Shown here one piece after another: positions 35,723 to 44,028 of a stretch of 64,000 nucleotides of DNA. This DNA comes from Natronomonas pharaonis DSM 2160. Lineage in GTDB: Archaea; Halobacteriota; Halobacteria; Halobacteriales; Haloarculaceae. How positions within the stretch are numbered: position 1 is the first letter of the stretch; every line of letters starts with the position of its first letter. The notes under the pieces are model-generated. The model was not told where the DNA came from. It did no database searches and worked only from the letters and a program-made list of their open reading frames with translations. The translations under genes and the position numbers were made by a program. Location of the stretch: assembly GCF_000026045.1 (NCBI RefSeq), contig NC_007426.1:124001-188000 (forward strand). Reading direction: 5' to 3'.

Positions 35723-35752
35723 CGTAACCCGGAGTGACGTATAGGGGTTACG
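35723..35752 (-). promoter_or_regulatory. Inverted repeat around the tRNA-Arg promoter
   Basis: CGTAACCC (35723-35730) and GGGTTACG (35745-35752) are perfect 8-bp arms. The TATA-like CCTATACG of tRNA-Arg (minus strand) lies in the spacer and next to it. It may be an operator or a chance palindrome. The rest of the gap to 35957 holds no gene. Confidence 0.4.
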
Positions 35753-35957
35753 ATTCGAGCGCCAGCAAGGAGGGCGACGAACGCCGCCGGAGCGGCCGAA
35801 GCTTCTTGTACGGGGACGGGGGCAGCCGACGTATGCTGACAGCAATTCCGGTTGCGGTGGCAGACGGAGGACGGCTACGGGAGCGACAGACAGTGGAGAC
35901 GACGACGCGACGACAACGACAACGCTTTTCGCGTGGCAGCCGTCAATCAGCCTGACA

Positions 35958-37361
35958 ATGGGCGCTATCGAGGACATCTACGAGGACCTCGACGCGGACG
36001 TATCCGAGTCGGAGTTCCGCGAGGCCGTCGAAGCGAAGGTCGAACAGATGGGCGGGTTGGCCGACGAGGAGACGGCCGCGATGCTCATCGCACACGACCT
36101 CGACGGCGGCGAGGTCGAAACCATCGCCGACATCGAACCGGGGTTAGAGGAGGTGAAGTTCCTCGGTAAGGTAGCAAGCGTCGGCGAACTGCGGACCTTC
36201 GAGCGAGACGGCGAAGACGACGAGGACGGACACGTCCTCAACCTCGATGTCGCCGACGAGTCGGGGACAGTCAGAGTCGCACTGTGGGACGACGACGCCG
36301 TCGCGGCCGACGAGGAGGTCGAACCCGGGCAGGTGTTCCGCATCAAGGGCCGTCCGAAAGACGGCTACAGCGGTGTCGAAGTCAGCGCCGACCGCATCGA
36401 GGCCGACGAAGAAGCCGAAATCGAAGTCGACCTCGACGGACGGACGACGGCCGACTCGCTTTCGATGGGGCAGTCCGACGTGACGCTCCGCGGTGTCGTT
36501 CTTGATACCGACGCAGTCCGTACCTTCGACCGCGACGACGGCAGCGAGGGCCGCGTCTCGAACCTGACGCTCGGCGACGAGACCGGGAAAATCCGGGTTA
36601 CGTTGTGGGACGAACAGGCTGACCGGGCCGAGGCGCTCGAAGCCGGCCAGAGCGTCGAAATCGTCGACGGCTACGTCCGGGAACGCGAGGGCGACCTCGA
36701 ACTCCATGCTGGCTCCAGAAGCGACATCGACGAGCTCGATGAATCCGTCGAGTTCGTCCCCGACGCAACCGACATCGACAGCATCGCCATAGACGAGACG
36801 GTCGATATCGCCGGCGTCGTCCGTTCTGCGGACCCGAAACGGACCTTCGACCGCGACGACGGCAGCGAAGGACAGGTTAGAAACGTCCGGCTGCAGGACA
36901 ACACGGGCGACATTCGAGTGGCGTTGTGGGGTGAAAAGGCCGACCTTGATGTTGGCCCCGGTGACGAGGTGTTCTGTGCCGATGTCGAAATCCAGGACGG
37001 CTGGCAGGACGACCTCGAAGCGTCCGCCGGCTGGCAGTCGACGGTCGTCGTCCTTGACGACGATGACCCGGACCGTGGCGGTGATTCCGCCGGGCTCGAC
37101 GAGTTTAGTGGTGGTTCGGCAGCGGCTCACGACGGGAGCGACGGCAGCGACCCAGCAGCCGACGACGAGGCCGCAAGCGATGCGGGTGATGAACCGGAAA
37201 CGGTTACTGGAACCGTCGTCCAGCCCGCAGACCCGGTTATCCTCGACAACGGCGACGAGACGATTCACGTCGAAACGGACGCCGAAGTCCATCTCGGACA
37301 GGAGGTAACGGTCCGCGGCCGTCGTGACGGCGAGCGGTTCGTGGCCGAAGACGTCTTCTAG
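35958..37361 (+). CDS. rpaC: RPA-family single-stranded-DNA-binding protein with three OB folds
   Basis: 467 residues. An N-terminal helical region (MGAIEDIYEDLDADVSESEFREAVEAKVEQMGGLADEETAAMLIAHDL) precedes three OB folds, each with a strand pattern like RTFERDG...LNLDVADESGTVRVALWDDDA (about 68-150), TFDRDDGSEGRVSNLTLGDETGKIRVTLWDEQA (about 172-255) and TFDRDDGSEGQVRNVRLQDNTGDIRVALWGEKA (about 288-360). An acidic linker leads to a small C-terminal OB-like domain (about 415-467). No zinc finger is present, which fits RpaC rather than RpaA/B types; that assignment is from memory. It binds ssDNA in replication and repair. Histone and HDAC genes follow. Confidence 0.85.
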   Translation: MGAIEDIYEDLDADVSESEFREAVEAKVEQMGGLADEETAAMLIAHDLDGGEVETIADIEPGLEEVKFLGKVASVGELRTFERDGEDDEDGHVLNLDVADESGTVRVALWDDDAVAADEEVEPGQVFRIKGRPKDGYSGVEVSADRIEADEEAEIEVDLDGRTTADSLSMGQSDVTLRGVVLDTDAVRTFDRDDGSEGRVSNLTLGDETGKIRVTLWDEQADRAEALEAGQSVEIVDGYVREREGDLELHAGSRSDIDELDESVEFVPDATDIDSIAIDETVDIAGVVRSADPKRTFDRDDGSEGQVRNVRLQDNTGDIRVALWGEKADLDVGPGDEVFCADVEIQDGWQDDLEASAGWQSTVVVLDDDDPDRGGDSAGLDEFSGGSAAAHDGSDGSDPAADDEAASDAGDEPETVTGTVVQPADPVILDNGDETIHVETDAEVHLGQEVTVRGRRDGERFVAEDVF

Positions 37362-37411
37362 TGCGGCACTGCCTCGCAAAGATTAAGGCCGACTCGCCCC
37401 GCGTGTGGGAT

Positions 37412-37849
37412 ATGAGCGTCGAGTTACCGTTCGCCCCAGTCGATACCATCATTAGACGGAACGCGGGGCAACTGCGGGTCAGTGCCGAGGCTGCCGAAGA
37501 ACTCGCCCGCCGGATACAGGACCACGGTGCGGCGCTCGCGGAAACGGCGGCCGAACGGGCGACGGCGGACGGACGGAAGACGCTGATGGCGGAGGATTTC
37601 GGGTCAACGCCGGGGGATAAAGACGAACTCGAACTGCCGGTTGCGCCTGTCGACAGAATCGCACGGCTCGACATCGACGACCGGTATCGAGTCTCGATGG
37701 ACGCGCGTATCGCCCTCGCGGGCGAGCTTGAGGCGTACGCGGACACCGTCGCAACGGCCGCGGCGATTCTCGCTCGTCACGCCGACCGTCGGACCGTCAA
37801 GGCCGACGATATCGAAACGTACTACGAACTCAAACCACACTTCGAATGA
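37412..37849 (+). CDS. hstA: Archaeal histone, doublet (two fused histone folds)
   Basis: 145 residues containing two histone folds end to end: LPFAPVDTIIRRNAGQLRVSAEAAEELARRIQDHGAALAETAAERA (about 4-50) and LPVAPVDRIARLDIDDRYRVSMDARIALAGELEAYADTVATAAAILARHADRRTVKADDI (about 72-131). Fused doublets are usual in haloarchaea. The start at 37412 omits a 17-codon extension. Its stop codon overlaps the start of the HDAC-family gene (ATGA), so the two are co-translated. Confidence 0.95.
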   Translation: MSVELPFAPVDTIIRRNAGQLRVSAEAAEELARRIQDHGAALAETAAERATADGRKTLMAEDFGSTPGDKDELELPVAPVDRIARLDIDDRYRVSMDARIALAGELEAYADTVATAAAILARHADRRTVKADDIETYYELKPHFE

Positions 37850-38856
37850 GGTTTGGCTACCGCGAGGCCTGTCTGGAACACGACACCGGGTCACGTCATC
37901 CGGAGACGGCAGACCGTCTCCGGGCTATCCGCCGCGGCCTCAAGCGGCGGCACGGCGTCGAATACCGGGACGGCCGGCTCGCGGAGCGGGATGCAATAGA
38001 GGCCGTCCACGACGCCGACTACGTGGCTGACATCGAGGCGTTCATGGCCGACGGCGGCGGGACGTGGGATGCTGATACCGTTGCCGTCGAGGAGACGTGG
38101 GAGGCCGCACTAGCCTCGGCGGGACTGGCCTCGTGGGCAGTTGATGAAGCCATCGGCGGCGCTGACGGTCGACAAACGCCGTTTGCTATCGGTCGGCCGC
38201 CGGGACACCACGCCGAAATCGACGAGGCGATGGGGTTTTGCTTCTTCAACAACGCCGCTGTCGCGGTGCAACAGGCACTCGACGCCGAGGACTCCGGCGT
38301 CGATAGCGCAGTCATCTTCGATTGGGACGTCCACCACGGTAACGGCACACAGGATATCTTCTACGACAGCGACGATGTCTTCTATGCCTCGATTCACGAG
38401 CGGGGGCTCTTCCCCGGGACGGGCGACGTGCTGGAGACCGGCGGGCCGGACGCCAGAAACACGATTCTCAACGTTCCGCTGCCGGGAGGCAGCGGCGACG
38501 CCGAGTACCGAGCGGTGATGGAACAACTGCTGCGGCCGGCGCTCGACCGGTTCGAGCCGGACCTGTTCGTCGTCAGCGCCGGCTTCGACGCCCACAAGCA
38601 CGACCCCATCTCGCGGATGCGCGTCACCACTGAGGGGTACGGCTACCTCACCGCGACGGTCCGTGACATCGCCGCCGACCACGACGCCCCGTTGGCGTTC
38701 GTGCTGGAGGGCGGCTACGGGCTCGACCCGCTTGCCGACTCGGTCGGAATCGTCCACGAAATCTTCGATGGCCGTGAGCCGATGGAGCCGGGCGGCGACG
38801 TTCGCTCGAAATCAAAACGGGTCATCAACGACGTTCGTGACGCCCACGACCTCTGA
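37846..38856 (+). CDS. hdaI: Histone deacetylase-family amidohydrolase
   Basis: 336 residues, class I/II HDAC fold. The tandem catalytic histidines are in RPPGHHAEIDEAMGFCFFNNAA, the zinc ligands in IFDWDVHHGNGTQDIFY (Asp and His) and SAGFDAHKHDP (Asp). The C-terminus has VLEGGYGLDPLADSV with the glycine loop. It would hydrolyse acetyl groups from lysine or polyamines. Its start codon overlaps the stop of the histone gene by four bases, a suggestive partnership, though archaeal histone acetylation is not established. Confidence 0.93.
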   Translation: MRFGYREACLEHDTGSRHPETADRLRAIRRGLKRRHGVEYRDGRLAERDAIEAVHDADYVADIEAFMADGGGTWDADTVAVEETWEAALASAGLASWAVDEAIGGADGRQTPFAIGRPPGHHAEIDEAMGFCFFNNAAVAVQQALDAEDSGVDSAVIFDWDVHHGNGTQDIFYDSDDVFYASIHERGLFPGTGDVLETGGPDARNTILNVPLPGGSGDAEYRAVMEQLLRPALDRFEPDLFVVSAGFDAHKHDPISRMRVTTEGYGYLTATVRDIAADHDAPLAFVLEGGYGLDPLADSVGIVHEIFDGREPMEPGGDVRSKSKRVINDVRDAHDL

Positions 38857-38858
38857 AA

Positions 38859-40205
38859 TTACGGTTTCGGGTCGAAGTAGGCAGCGAGTTCGGTCCCAAA
38901 CGACGGCGCGAGCGATGCGACTTCCTCGCCGGAGAGTATTTCGTAGTCGTCTGCGAGGGCGTCCGCAACGTGCGTGCCGAGCGAGACATCGAAGAGTTGT
39001 TCGCGGAGAAGCGCCGCAGGCGTCCGGGCGTCCCGCGCCCGTTCGACGGCGTAGCGACCGTCTTCGTCGATGAACGGACCGGACACGGCATCGCTGTCGG
39101 CGTAGGCATCGTAAAATCCCTCAGCATGGTCGCGGACCCCGACCGGCGGGCCGGCATGATGCTCTATCGCCGGCCGTTCGGCGACAGCACACTCGACGAA
39201 AAGCACCGCTGACTCGTCAGCAAAGCGGGCGCTACGGAGCGGGTCGAATCCGGCGCGGTCGAGCGCCCCCTCGATGCCGTTGAGAGACTTGTCGAGTTGC
39301 GGATACAGTTGGTCGTCGACGATATCGGGCGCGTCGAACCGAACGGCCACGGGCGTCGTCCCGCGCTCGCTGACGCGTTTTCGAACTGCGGCCGGCGACA
39401 GCGGTTCGGGGTCGGCCGGTTCAAAGAGCGACGCCCGCGGGTCGGTCTGTAGGTCTCTGGCGTAGTGGATGAGCCGGGCGACGTTCGCCGCCGAACAGAC
39501 TGCGGCAACGTTCCGCTCGGGGTCGGTCGGGTCGACGACGACGAGCGGGTCATCGAACGACCGCTGGCCGTGGGATTTGGGGTCGAGTCGCACGGGCGGC
39601 TGCCAATCGGCCGCCGCCTCAACAAGCGCCTCAAATCCCCCGTATTCGACCACCAGAAGCTCCGTCAGAAACCCCGAAAAGCCGCGTGTCCGGAGGTCGC
39701 TTCCGTAGACGCCGATGCCCGTCAGGAACGCCTTCGCTAGCCGCACGTCGTCGGCCAGCCGTTCGATGCGGCCGTCGAGATACTCGGTGTGGAACGGCGT
39801 CCGGTCGACCGCCGACCGGATATCGGTCGCATCCGCAACCGCATAGCAGGGGACACAATCAACATCGAAACCGCGGTAGCTGCCCTTGACGTAGGGGTGT
39901 TCGGCGAACTCCTCGTGGCCGTCCGGCAGCACGGCGTGGCCGACTTCGAGCCCGTAGGTTTCGAGCCGCTCGCGGTCGAGGTCCGGCGGGAACCGCACGA
40001 AAAGGTCGATGTCGCGGTCGCCGGCAAGCCACGTACCGCGGGCCGTCGACCCGACAAGACGCGTGTCCGCCGTGACGGGAAGGTCGGTGATGGCCGCCTC
40101 GGCGCGGGCCGTCAGCTTCGCGACCGCCGCCTGCAGCGCTTCCTGCTCCGACGCCTCGGGGACAACCCGGTCACGAACCGACGACAGCACCGACTCCAGG
40201 GACAT
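38859..40205 (-). CDS. cca: CCA-adding tRNA nucleotidyltransferase (class I, archaeal)
   Basis: 448 residues. The nucleotidyltransferase motif GSTARGTWLAGDRDIDLFVRFP (52-73) carries the catalytic DxD, and VDCVPCY supplies the third carboxylate. The archaeal tail domains follow (TRGFSGFLTELLVVEYG, PAVAVRF region). It builds or repairs the 3' CCA of tRNAs; none of the tRNA genes in this window encodes CCA. Its 3' end is 3 bp from the end of the HDAC gene. Confidence 0.95.
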   Translation of the reverse strand: MSLESVLSSVRDRVVPEASEQEALQAAVAKLTARAEAAITDLPVTADTRLVGSTARGTWLAGDRDIDLFVRFPPDLDRERLETYGLEVGHAVLPDGHEEFAEHPYVKGSYRGFDVDCVPCYAVADATDIRSAVDRTPFHTEYLDGRIERLADDVRLAKAFLTGIGVYGSDLRTRGFSGFLTELLVVEYGGFEALVEAAADWQPPVRLDPKSHGQRSFDDPLVVVDPTDPERNVAAVCSAANVARLIHYARDLQTDPRASLFEPADPEPLSPAAVRKRVSERGTTPVAVRFDAPDIVDDQLYPQLDKSLNGIEGALDRAGFDPLRSARFADESAVLFVECAVAERPAIEHHAGPPVGVRDHAEGFYDAYADSDAVSGPFIDEDGRYAVERARDARTPAALLREQLFDVSLGTHVADALADDYEILSGEEVASLAPSFGTELAAYFDPKP

Positions 40206-40328
40206 ACCTGCGGTTGCGGCGTCGGCTCGTAAAACGTATCGGTGCTATCCGTGGTATGGAATTACACGATGAGGGCGGTGCGAAGCGAAAGCCATATGAA
40301 TCAAATCGGACTACGTTGGGGTGCGAGG

Positions 40329-40401
40329 GCCGCCGTAGCTCAGCTGGTAGAGCACCACGCTGTTAACGTGGTTGTCCCAGGTTCGAGACCTGGCGGCGGC
40401 G
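40329..40401 (+). tRNA. tRNA-Asn (GTT)
   Basis: GCCGCCGTAGCTCAGCTGG start, anticodon stem CCACG/CGTGG with loop CTGTTAA (anticodon GTT), T-arm CCAGGTTCGAGACCTGG, closing CGGCGGC with discriminator G. Confidence 0.96.
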
Positions 40402-40417
40402 CTTTTCCTTCTGACAC

Positions 40418-41404
40418 TCACCGCATCAGTCCGATAGCCACCGCCACAGCAGCCGGCGACGGGAACGGCTTCGACTTGAGCGTCTCGCCGATATCCTGTG
40501 CCTCCCGCTGACGGTCCCGTGCGGTCTGCCGGTCGCCGCTGTCGGCTGCCGCGGCAGCGGTCGCCATGAGTTCGGCCTGCTCGGCCGCAGTGTCGGCCCA
40601 CGCGCGAAGTTGGTCGACGTACTGTGACAGTTCCTCGCGGTCGACGGTGTCACGTCTGGGCATCGATTCGAAAGCCCGAGCCGCCGTCTCTGCCTCGTCG
40701 GCGTGAATCGCAATGTCCCGGTACGTGTCGGCCGCCGCCTCAAACGTCGACTCGGCGGCCGGTGGGTCACCGGAGTCCCAGCGGCTGACGGCCTCGTTGT
40801 AGGTCTCCGTCGCGGCGTTTCTCGTCCGCCATGCCTCCTCGAAGGCGTCCCGGACCGCAATGCGAGCCTCGTACTCCGGCAGGCGGTCTTCGATGTCGTT
40901 GGACATCACGTAGGCCGGGTCGTCGTCGTGGCCCAGCCCGAGCGCATGCCCGAGTTCGTGTTTGAGCGTCACCCGAACGTCACCGAACGGCCGGTCGTCC
41001 ACGACGACTTCGATTGTAACCGGAAACGAGGGGTCGTGGTCAGCCTGGAGCAGGGGCGCACAACCGAGGATGTCGTCAGTCGCGTGGTCGGCACAGCCTT
41101 GTAGCTCGCTCCCGTCATTGAGAAAGATGACCTCAAGGTCCAGGTCGTCAGCCCCGAAGAGGAACGTGGTCTCGAAGCCGGCATAGGTCGGCGCGTTGGC
41201 CTCCCAGAAATCGAAGGCTTCGGTCGACAGCGCCTGCAGGTCGTGGTCGCTCTCGCTCCGGTCGTAGATGGCGACCGACGTCGTCCCGGACAGCGGGTGG
41301 CCGCCAGACGACGAGAGCCGGCGGTCGGCCTGCTCTTCGAGGTCGGCACACCCGGCGAGTGCGACCGCCCCTGCTGCCAGCACTCCCCGTCGGGACAGGT
41401 CCAT
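40418..41404 (-). CDS. Secreted matrixin-like zinc metalloprotease lipoprotein
   Basis: 328 residues. MDLSRRGVLAAGAVALAGC has Tat arginines at 5-6 and a lipobox Cys19. The zinc motif HELGHALGLGH (149-159) is the HExxHxxGxxH consensus of metzincins, with a possible Met-turn at Met167 (DPAYVMSND). The preceding domain has paired cysteines (CADHATDDILGC) that may form a disulfide. After about residue 185 comes an alpha-helical, Ala/Arg-rich region of about 130 residues with no family I recognise. It should act outside the cell on an unknown substrate. Confidence 0.85.
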   Translation of the reverse strand: MDLSRRGVLAAGAVALAGCADLEEQADRRLSSSGGHPLSGTTSVAIYDRSESDHDLQALSTEAFDFWEANAPTYAGFETTFLFGADDLDLEVIFLNDGSELQGCADHATDDILGCAPLLQADHDPSFPVTIEVVVDDRPFGDVRVTLKHELGHALGLGHDDDPAYVMSNDIEDRLPEYEARIAVRDAFEEAWRTRNAATETYNEAVSRWDSGDPPAAESTFEAAADTYRDIAIHADEAETAARAFESMPRRDTVDREELSQYVDQLRAWADTAAEQAELMATAAAAADSGDRQTARDRQREAQDIGETLKSKPFPSPAAVAVAIGLMR

Positions 41405-41493
41405 ACCGTAAATAGTGGCTCAAGTAAGGTATATGCAGCGGCGGCCGATACCCGGCAAACTAAAGAGGGGCGGGCGGTTACTCCGGAGTAGAA

Positions 41494-41600
41494 GGGCCCT
41501 TAGCTTAGTCTGGTTAAAAGCACCCGGCTCATACTCCCGTCGCTGTTCGGCTACGGGATGGGACACCGGGCGAGCGCTGGTTCAAATCCGGCAGGGCCCA
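41494..41600 (+). tRNA. Intron-containing tRNA with CAT anticodon (elongator Met, or Ile2)
   Basis: Exons give GGGCCCTTAGCTTAG...CCCGG-CTCATAA-CCGGG...AGGGCCC with discriminator A. A 31-nt intron (41534-41564) sits after position 37. A canonical bulge-helix-bulge forms: CTCA pairs with TGGG as the central 4-bp helix, with 3-nt bulges TAC and ACA, and TCCCGT/ACGGGA as the intron stem. Intron-bearing CAT tRNAs in haloarchaea are usually elongator methionine. The GGGCCC acceptor end is also seen in isoleucine tRNAs, so tRNA-Ile2 (agmatidine-modified) is the alternative. Confidence 0.9.
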
Positions 41601-41988
41601 TCCACAGTGTATACGCTCCTTGGCCGGCTTTTTGACAACCTAAGGCGTTTACCGCCAGACTAGCTGATTTTACGTTTATTTTTATCACTGTATAGAGGCT
41701 CTGTATCCAGCACAGCGTGAGAACCGTACCCCAAAGCTGGTGGGGGCAACCACCGGCAGACGCCCACCACAACTGATTACTCGGATGCCGTCCGGCACGA
41801 GTAACTTATGATGTATAATCCAGACCTGAATTCAATCCCAGTAAGACAGCCTTCGACTGACTTGCCTGGCTGCAACCGTCGAGTGGCTTTCCATCAACCC
41901 CCCAGGGGTATGGGGTTGATTGGGGGTCGATGGAAATTTCTTTGTATGAACCAGACGTAGAGCTGTTGACACGCCTCTAGCAGGGCTG
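41601..41988. other. AT-rich, structured non-coding region before the CRISPR array
   Basis: No ORF is supported. A strong hairpin lies at 41777-41804 (TTACTCG and CGAGTAA around TGCCG-TC-CGGCA). A second structured block lies at 41888-41936: TTTCCATC pairs with GATGGAAA, and inside ATCAACCCC (41893-41901) pairs with GGGGTTGAT (41912-41920), partly exclusive of the outer pairing. The stretch immediately left of the first repeat is where a leader would be. Confidence 0.5.
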
Positions 41989-42271
41989 GTTTCAGACGAA
42001 CCCTTGTGGGGTTGAAGCTGTTGTATCCAACGCCCTACCGATGAACAATAAATCGTTTCAGACGAACCCTTGTGGGGTTGAAGCGCTCTTGAGACGGCTG
42101 GCTACATCGACGTGCTGCCAGGTTTCAGACGAACCCTTGTGGGGTTGAAGCGGAAACATCCTTGACGAACTGCGGACGTGGGATGGGTTTCAGACGAACC
42201 CTTGTGGGGTTGAAGCAACACGATGTACCGCTATACGCCGGATGGAGTCGAGTTTCAGACAACCCTTGTAC
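41989..42271 (+). CRISPR. Small orphan CRISPR array, four identical repeats plus a degenerate end repeat
   Basis: A 30-bp repeat, beginning GTTTCAGACG and ending GGGTTGAAGC, is perfect at 41989-42018, 42055-42084, 42122-42151 and 42187-42216. Spacers are 36, 37, 35 and 35 bp. A decayed fifth repeat starts at 42252 (GTTTCAGAC then AACCCTTGT with one base missing) and diverges after about 19 bases, which marks the trailer end and places the leader on the left. The repeat is the type I-B kind common in haloarchaea. No cas gene occurs in the window. Confidence 0.95.
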
Positions 42272-42424
42272 GAGCCGAGTGCCCCCCACGGCCGCGACTA
42301 CCGCCGCGACACATGACCCAAGCTACGAGCGAACGTGAACCCGGAGCGACCAAGCTTCGTTTCGCCAGCAGAAACTGAGCCGGGCGTTTAAGACCCGTAA
42401 CTGCTAGAATGTGCCCATGGGCGC

Positions 42425-43975
42425 TTGGCGGACGGTGGGACTGTCGCGCTTGGGGTGGTCTTTGTCATCGTCCTGCTGGCGGCGAACCTCGTCGTCGCCG
42501 TCGATAGGACGGTCCTCGATGAGGAGTACGTAAAGACGACCGCCGAAGAAGAATCTGCCTACGAGGACTTCGCCGACGAGCTGCGCGGGGAGCTACTCGA
42601 AGAGGCAGACATAGAGGAGGCAACCGCGATTGCGGCACCCGAGTCCGGGACAGAAGCAGCCGGGGGAGACGACGGTCCACCAGTCGCAGCGGAAGCCGAC
42701 ACCGCCGATGAATGGCCGTTCGAACGCTCCGAAGAGGAGCTACTGGAGGCGACCGTCAGCGAGGCGTACATCCAATCACAGGTTGAGGCGAATATCGACC
42801 GGCTGTACGCCTACCTCAGCGGCGACACCGAGACACTACAGCTTGAAATCGACCTTGAGCCAGCGAAAGAGAACTTTCTCGACGTCCTCGAAACTGAGGT
42901 AGCGAACATCGACCTCGGCGCGCTCGGCGTGCCGGAAGGCGAGGCCATCGACGCGATGGCGGAAAACGAGACGCGCTTCGAAGTCGAACAGGAGGCGTTC
43001 CGGGCGGAGATAGCGGCAGACATTCGAGCAGAGCAGAAAGCGGCGATACAACAGGAGACGCGACGGGAGTTAAGCGACGAGGAGCTTGAAGCGGCGGTCG
43101 AAGACGAATACGACGAATCCGAACTCGAAGCCGAAATCGACGCCCAGCTCGAAGCACACCGGACGGAGCTCCGCGAGGAGACAGCCGCCGCGCTACGGGC
43201 GAACCTCACCGGTCCGGCCGGTGAGCTAGAGGAGCCGCTGGTGGCGCTCGGGACCGCCTACGCCGACGCGGTGGCCGGCGCGGCCGACCACGACGAGTAC
43301 GTCGAACGGACCGACGCGGCGAGAGACGACCTCGGGGACGCGATGGTCGATATCGCCGAGGACGAACTCGACGAGCAGATGCCGGAGACGGTTGACCTGA
43401 CCGCCGAAGTCGACGAGGAGGCGATGACGGCCGCCGAGACAGCACAGCAAGGCGTGTCGACGGCCGAGACGCTCGCAGTCGCGCTGCCGCTGGCCGCACT
43501 GGCGCTGGCGGCCGTCATCGCGTTGGGGGCCTCCGCAGCAGCGGCCGCGGTGGGCCTCGGAAGCGGGTCGCTGTTCGTTGGCCTCGTCGGCCTCGTCGGT
43601 GGGACGGTCGGTGTCGAGCGGGCGCTCGCGGTACTGGAAGCCGAGGTGGCGCTTCCAGAGGCGGCTGCCGTCGTCACCGCGCTGCTTGCAGGAATCGGCG
43701 AAGCGCTTGCCGTCCAGTCAGTGGCGCTTTCTGTCGTCGGCGTCGGGCTTGTCGGTGCCGGTATCGGGCTTCGACGCGGCGTTATTGACCCCGAGGAGCT
43801 ACGGGAGCACATCGAGCAGCGCATCACGGACGGCGGTGAGGACAGCGCCGAAGATGGCGTCGACCACGGCACCGGCGACGAAACCGGCGACGAAGCCGGC
43901 GACGAAGCTGGCGACGGAACAAAGAACAGTAGCAACGGCGACGACAGCATCGACGCCAGCAACGACGACGCGTAG
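42425..43975 (+). CDS. Unknown acidic membrane protein with long helical ectodomain
   Basis: 516 residues. The start appears to be TTG (42425), because the only nearby ATG, at 42417, is out of frame and leads to a short ORF. A hydrophobic N-terminal segment (about 6-25, VALGVVFVIVLLAANLVVAV) acts as signal or anchor. Residues about 30-340 are very Glu/Ala-rich and helical. Then three or four membrane segments (about 355-460, ALPLAALALAAVIALGASAAAAAVGL; VGLVGGTVG; VALSVVGVGLVGAGIGL), and an acidic tail with GDETGDEAGDEAGD repeats. No family recognised. It lies just right of the CRISPR array. Confidence 0.75.
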   Translation: MADGGTVALGVVFVIVLLAANLVVAVDRTVLDEEYVKTTAEEESAYEDFADELRGELLEEADIEEATAIAAPESGTEAAGGDDGPPVAAEADTADEWPFERSEEELLEATVSEAYIQSQVEANIDRLYAYLSGDTETLQLEIDLEPAKENFLDVLETEVANIDLGALGVPEGEAIDAMAENETRFEVEQEAFRAEIAADIRAEQKAAIQQETRRELSDEELEAAVEDEYDESELEAEIDAQLEAHRTELREETAAALRANLTGPAGELEEPLVALGTAYADAVAGAADHDEYVERTDAARDDLGDAMVDIAEDELDEQMPETVDLTAEVDEEAMTAAETAQQGVSTAETLAVALPLAALALAAVIALGASAAAAAVGLGSGSLFVGLVGLVGGTVGVERALAVLEAEVALPEAAAVVTALLAGIGEALAVQSVALSVVGVGLVGAGIGLRRGVIDPEELREHIEQRITDGGEDSAEDGVDHGTGDETGDEAGDEAGDGTKNSSNGDDSIDASNDDA

Positions 43976-44028
43976 TCTTCGGGGCGAGGTCGGTGGACTT
44001 AGTACGGAGGCGACGAAAGGACGCCGGT

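Noticed and set aside
41989-42271. cas genes next to the CRISPR array
   Set aside because: The neighbouring genes (metalloprotease, membrane protein, CBS protein) have no Cas motifs; the array is an orphan within this window.
42417-42470. ATG 42417 as the start of the membrane protein
   Set aside because: That ATG is out of frame with the 516-codon frame and its own frame stops after about 38 codons.
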